Of a stretch of DNA of 64,000 bases, positions 61,991 to 64,000 are shown piece by piece; the stretch's first letter is position 1; every line of letters begins with the position of its first letter. The notes under the pieces were generated by a model, which did no database searches, had not been told where the DNA came from, and saw only the letters and a program-made list of their open reading frames with translations. The translations under genes and the position numbers were made by a program. The stretch covers positions 741,352 to 805,351 of the forward strand of contig NZ_JACVPP010000001.1 in assembly GCF_018881815.1 (NCBI RefSeq). Direction: 5' to 3'. The DNA comes from Polynucleobacter sp. MWH-HuK1. Lineage in GTDB: Bacteria > Pseudomonadota > Gammaproteobacteria > Burkholderiales > Burkholderiaceae.

Positions 61991-63027
61991 ATCGCAAACA
62001 GAGAGATTTTGTATTTCGCCCCATTGTCCTCATTAGTTTATCTGTGGCGCTATTTGCTTTTAAGGTTTATGCTGGGCCGGGTCATGGCGAGTCGGAAGTA
62101 TCCCAAGTTCAAGGTGACGCCCCTAAAAGACAGTCGGACGGCAGTCTTTTTATTCCCAAGCCTGCGCAACGCCAGTTACACGTGATGACAGCTCCTGGCC
62201 AGTTCGGCGAATATGCCAAAACCTATGATTTAGCTGGAAAAGTCATTATGGATCCTAACTTTGGCGGTAAGGTGCAAGCGATTGTTGCTGGCCGTATTAC
62301 GCCGGGACCAGCTGGTTTTCCATTGCCCGGACAGAAGGTTAGTAAAGGCGATGTCTTGGCGTATGTAACGCCAGAGGCTGGCCCAGGAAAATCAAGATCA
62401 CTTGCGGAAAGTCGACTAAAGCGTTTGCGAGATCTGAGCGATACGGTCCCTCGTAAGACTATTGAAGAGGCAGAAGCCGCTGTTGCTAATGAAGAATTAA
62501 GAGCCCCAGTCAGCGGAATTATTTCTACTACGGGTGTCGTATCTGGCCAAGTAGTGCAAGCAAGAGATCTAATCTTTGAGGTCGTTAATCCATCCAAGCT
62601 ATTAATAGAAGCGCTTGCCTACGATTCAAGTCTGAGTAAGAACATTGCTGATGGCAAGGTGGATGCCAATGGCAAAGTGATTGAGCTCAAGTATCTTGGT
62701 GGTGGACAGACCCTCAGAGAGCAAGCCTTACCTCTAACTTTTTCTGCTAAATCGGACGATCTCCAATTTTTACCCATAGGTCAGCCCATTCGAGTATTTG
62801 TAAATACCGATAGCAAGATCACTGGAGTAAAGGCGCCTTCAAAATCATTAGTCAAAAGCAGCTCGAACCAAACAATTGTCTGGATTAAAAAGTCCCCAGA
62901 AATATTTGAGCCAAGAACAGTTGTATATGAGCCTTTAGATGGTCAGAGCATTGTTATTACTAGTGGTATTAAAGATGGTGAACGAGTCATTACTGATGGG
63001 GCATCCCTCATCAATCAAATTCGTTAA
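61987..63027 (+). CDS. czcB: RND efflux periplasmic adaptor CzcB-type
   Basis: A 346-aa membrane-fusion protein linking the RND pump to the outer-membrane channel. The N-terminal signal/anchor is IVLISLSVALFAFKVYAGPGHGE (residues about 13-33). The lipoyl halves are KVQAIVAGRITPGPAGFPLPGQKVSKGDVLAYV (about residues 92-124) and EELRAPVSGIISTTGVVSGQVV (about residues 170-191), with a short helical hairpin between. The beta-barrel and membrane-proximal domains follow. AAGGAG is present just before the start. It overlaps the preceding gene and is followed 10 bp later by czcA. Confidence 0.88.
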   Translation: MNRKQRDFVFRPIVLISLSVALFAFKVYAGPGHGESEVSQVQGDAPKRQSDGSLFIPKPAQRQLHVMTAPGQFGEYAKTYDLAGKVIMDPNFGGKVQAIVAGRITPGPAGFPLPGQKVSKGDVLAYVTPEAGPGKSRSLAESRLKRLRDLSDTVPRKTIEEAEAAVANEELRAPVSGIISTTGVVSGQVVQARDLIFEVVNPSKLLIEALAYDSSLSKNIADGKVDANGKVIELKYLGGGQTLREQALPLTFSAKSDDLQFLPIGQPIRVFVNTDSKITGVKAPSKSLVKSSSNQTIVWIKKSPEIFEPRTVVYEPLDGQSIVITSGIKDGERVITDGASLINQIR

Positions 63028-63037
63028 GGATTAAGAC

Positions 63038-64000
63038 ATGTTTACTTGGTTATTAGATTTCAGCTTAAAAAATCGCATGATAGTGATTTTGCTCGGTGCT
63101 ATATCTATGTTCTATGGTGCCTACACCTTAAGCAAGATGCCTGTGGATGTCTTTCCCGATCTGAATAAGCCTACTGTCACCATCATGACCGAGGCTGGCG
63201 GAATGGCTTCAGAAGAAGTTGAACAACTCATTACATTCCCACTCGAAACGGCTATGAATGGTTTACCGGGAGTAGAGGCTATTCGCTCAGTATCTAGCGC
63301 CGGCCTCTCTTTCATATACGTTACTTTTGACTGGACTGTAGACATCTATCGCGCCAGACAAATGGTTTCAGAAAGACTGTCATCTATGGAGGGAGCAATT
63401 CCGGATGGCATTGTTTCGCGCATGGGGCCCATTAGTTCGATCATGGGTGAGATTATGCAAATTGCCATTCCGATTGATGAATCTAAGATTTCATCCATGC
63501 AGGTTCGCGAGTATGCTGATTGGGTTTTGCGACCCAGATTGATGGCTATCCCCGGGGTAGCGCAAGTCATTCCTATAGGTGGGCAAGTCAGGCAGTTTCA
63601 AGTGCAACCCAATACTCGCCGTATGGCGGAGCTAGGCCTTAGCATATTGCAGATTGAAGATGCATTGCGGGGCTACTCTGCAAATACGTCTGGTGGATTT
63701 CTTGAGTCCAATAATCGTGAGTATCTTATTCGTCATATAGGGCGAACCTCTAGCCTTGAAGATTTAAAGAACATTGCCGTATCGAACCGCAATGGACAAA
63801 CAATACTTTTAAGACAAGTTGCAGATATTACTTTTGCACCAGCAGTTAAGCGAGGCGATGCCGGTTATGAAGGTGGGCCAGCAGTCATTCTAGGTGTACA
63901 AAAACAACCTTCAGCAGATACGGTAGCGCTAACAAAAAAGATTGAATCGGCTATTGCAGAATTAAAGCAGGGCTTGCCAACTGGCATGGAAGCTCCAAAA
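63038..64000 (+). CDS. czcA: RND heavy-metal efflux pump CzcA-type, 3' partial
   Basis: The inner-membrane proton-driven pump of the HME-RND family. 321 codons are visible, running off the right edge without a stop. The N-terminal helix is WLLDFSLKNRMIVILLGAI, followed by YTLSKMPVDVFPDLNKPTVT and TEAGGMASEEVEQLITFPLE (pore-domain PN1). These are the usual CzcA/CusA/NccA sequences; a complete protein would have about 1030 residues. The metal cannot be assigned because the transmembrane helix 4 signature lies outside the window. The start follows AAGGA by 6 bases. Confidence 0.93.
   Translation, partial: MFTWLLDFSLKNRMIVILLGAISMFYGAYTLSKMPVDVFPDLNKPTVTIMTEAGGMASEEVEQLITFPLETAMNGLPGVEAIRSVSSAGLSFIYVTFDWTVDIYRARQMVSERLSSMEGAIPDGIVSRMGPISSIMGEIMQIAIPIDESKISSMQVREYADWVLRPRLMAIPGVAQVIPIGGQVRQFQVQPNTRRMAELGLSILQIEDALRGYSANTSGGFLESNNREYLIRHIGRTSSLEDLKNIAVSNRNGQTILLRQVADITFAPAVKRGDAGYEGGPAVILGVQKQPSADTVALTKKIESAIAELKQGLPTGMEAPK

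Overview
The window looks like the chromosome of a betaproteobacterium of the Burkholderiaceae, most likely Polynucleobacter or a close relative. The evidence is the betaproteobacterial gene set and order (thrB and a DUF2782-type gene divergent from polA, xseB-ispA-dxs-folE2, rpsU-yqeY-dnaG-rpoD), a BPSS1780-type membrane protein, many Bug-type solute-binding proteins and the moderate-GC codon use. The genus is an inference from gene content; no rRNA is present to confirm it.

Positions 1-28616 are dense core housekeeping: alaS (5' truncated by the window edge), a TusA-like protein, galU, valS, uvrD, thrB, polA, a dienelactone hydrolase, a ZIP metal transporter, a mercaptopyruvate sulfurtransferase, a Rieske oxygenase, xseB-ispA-dxs-folE2 (isoprenoid and folate precursors), tsaD, and the rpsU-yqeY-dnaG-rpoD block.

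Directly downstream of rpoD the tRNA-Ile(CAU) gene is broken at its anticodon loop (28627-28665), and about 30 kb of accessory DNA follows. This island appears to be built from modules. Each junction carries some or all of these parts: a palindrome (CGTTACTT-N-AAGTAACG), a left arm, a recombination-like core containing CTCATAA (the anticodon loop sequence), a right arm with CTTACACACCG direct repeats, and a complete replacement tRNA-Ile(CAU) with its terminator. Both complete replacement tRNAs are interrupted in the anticodon loop by a group I intron of the Azoarcus tRNA-Ile type. A tyrosine recombinase at 57934-59286 is the only integrase.

The cargo is mainly catabolic. Module 1 (29186-32813) has GntR, enoyl-CoA hydratase, Bug and CaiB genes. 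Module 2 (32931-38006) has an HTH remnant, IclR divergent from an M20 peptidase and Bug gene, and a tandem glycine riboswitch in front of a DadA-type dehydrogenase. Module 3 (38551-55276) has a sulfide:quinone oxidoreductase and an orphan FixJ regulator. It also has an AcuR/AcuI-like regulon, defined by three matching TetR-type operators and containing a CoA-transferase-like pair, a CaiB transferase, a Bug protein and an acrylyl-CoA reductase, with glutathione reductase and GST genes nearby. It ends with an acyl-CoA degradation operon (thioesterase, hydratase, dehydrogenase, ligase, two Bug proteins). Module 4 (56114-59286) has a DUF4238 protein, two small ORFs and the integrase.

From 59715 to the right edge is a Czc/Cus-type heavy-metal efflux operon (CzcI-like, CzcC, a small membrane protein, CzcB, and CzcA cut by the window edge).

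The most interesting hypothesis is that the group I intron in each replacement tRNA splits the integrase target. The host would keep an essential tRNA while the element's own copy is protected from re-attack.
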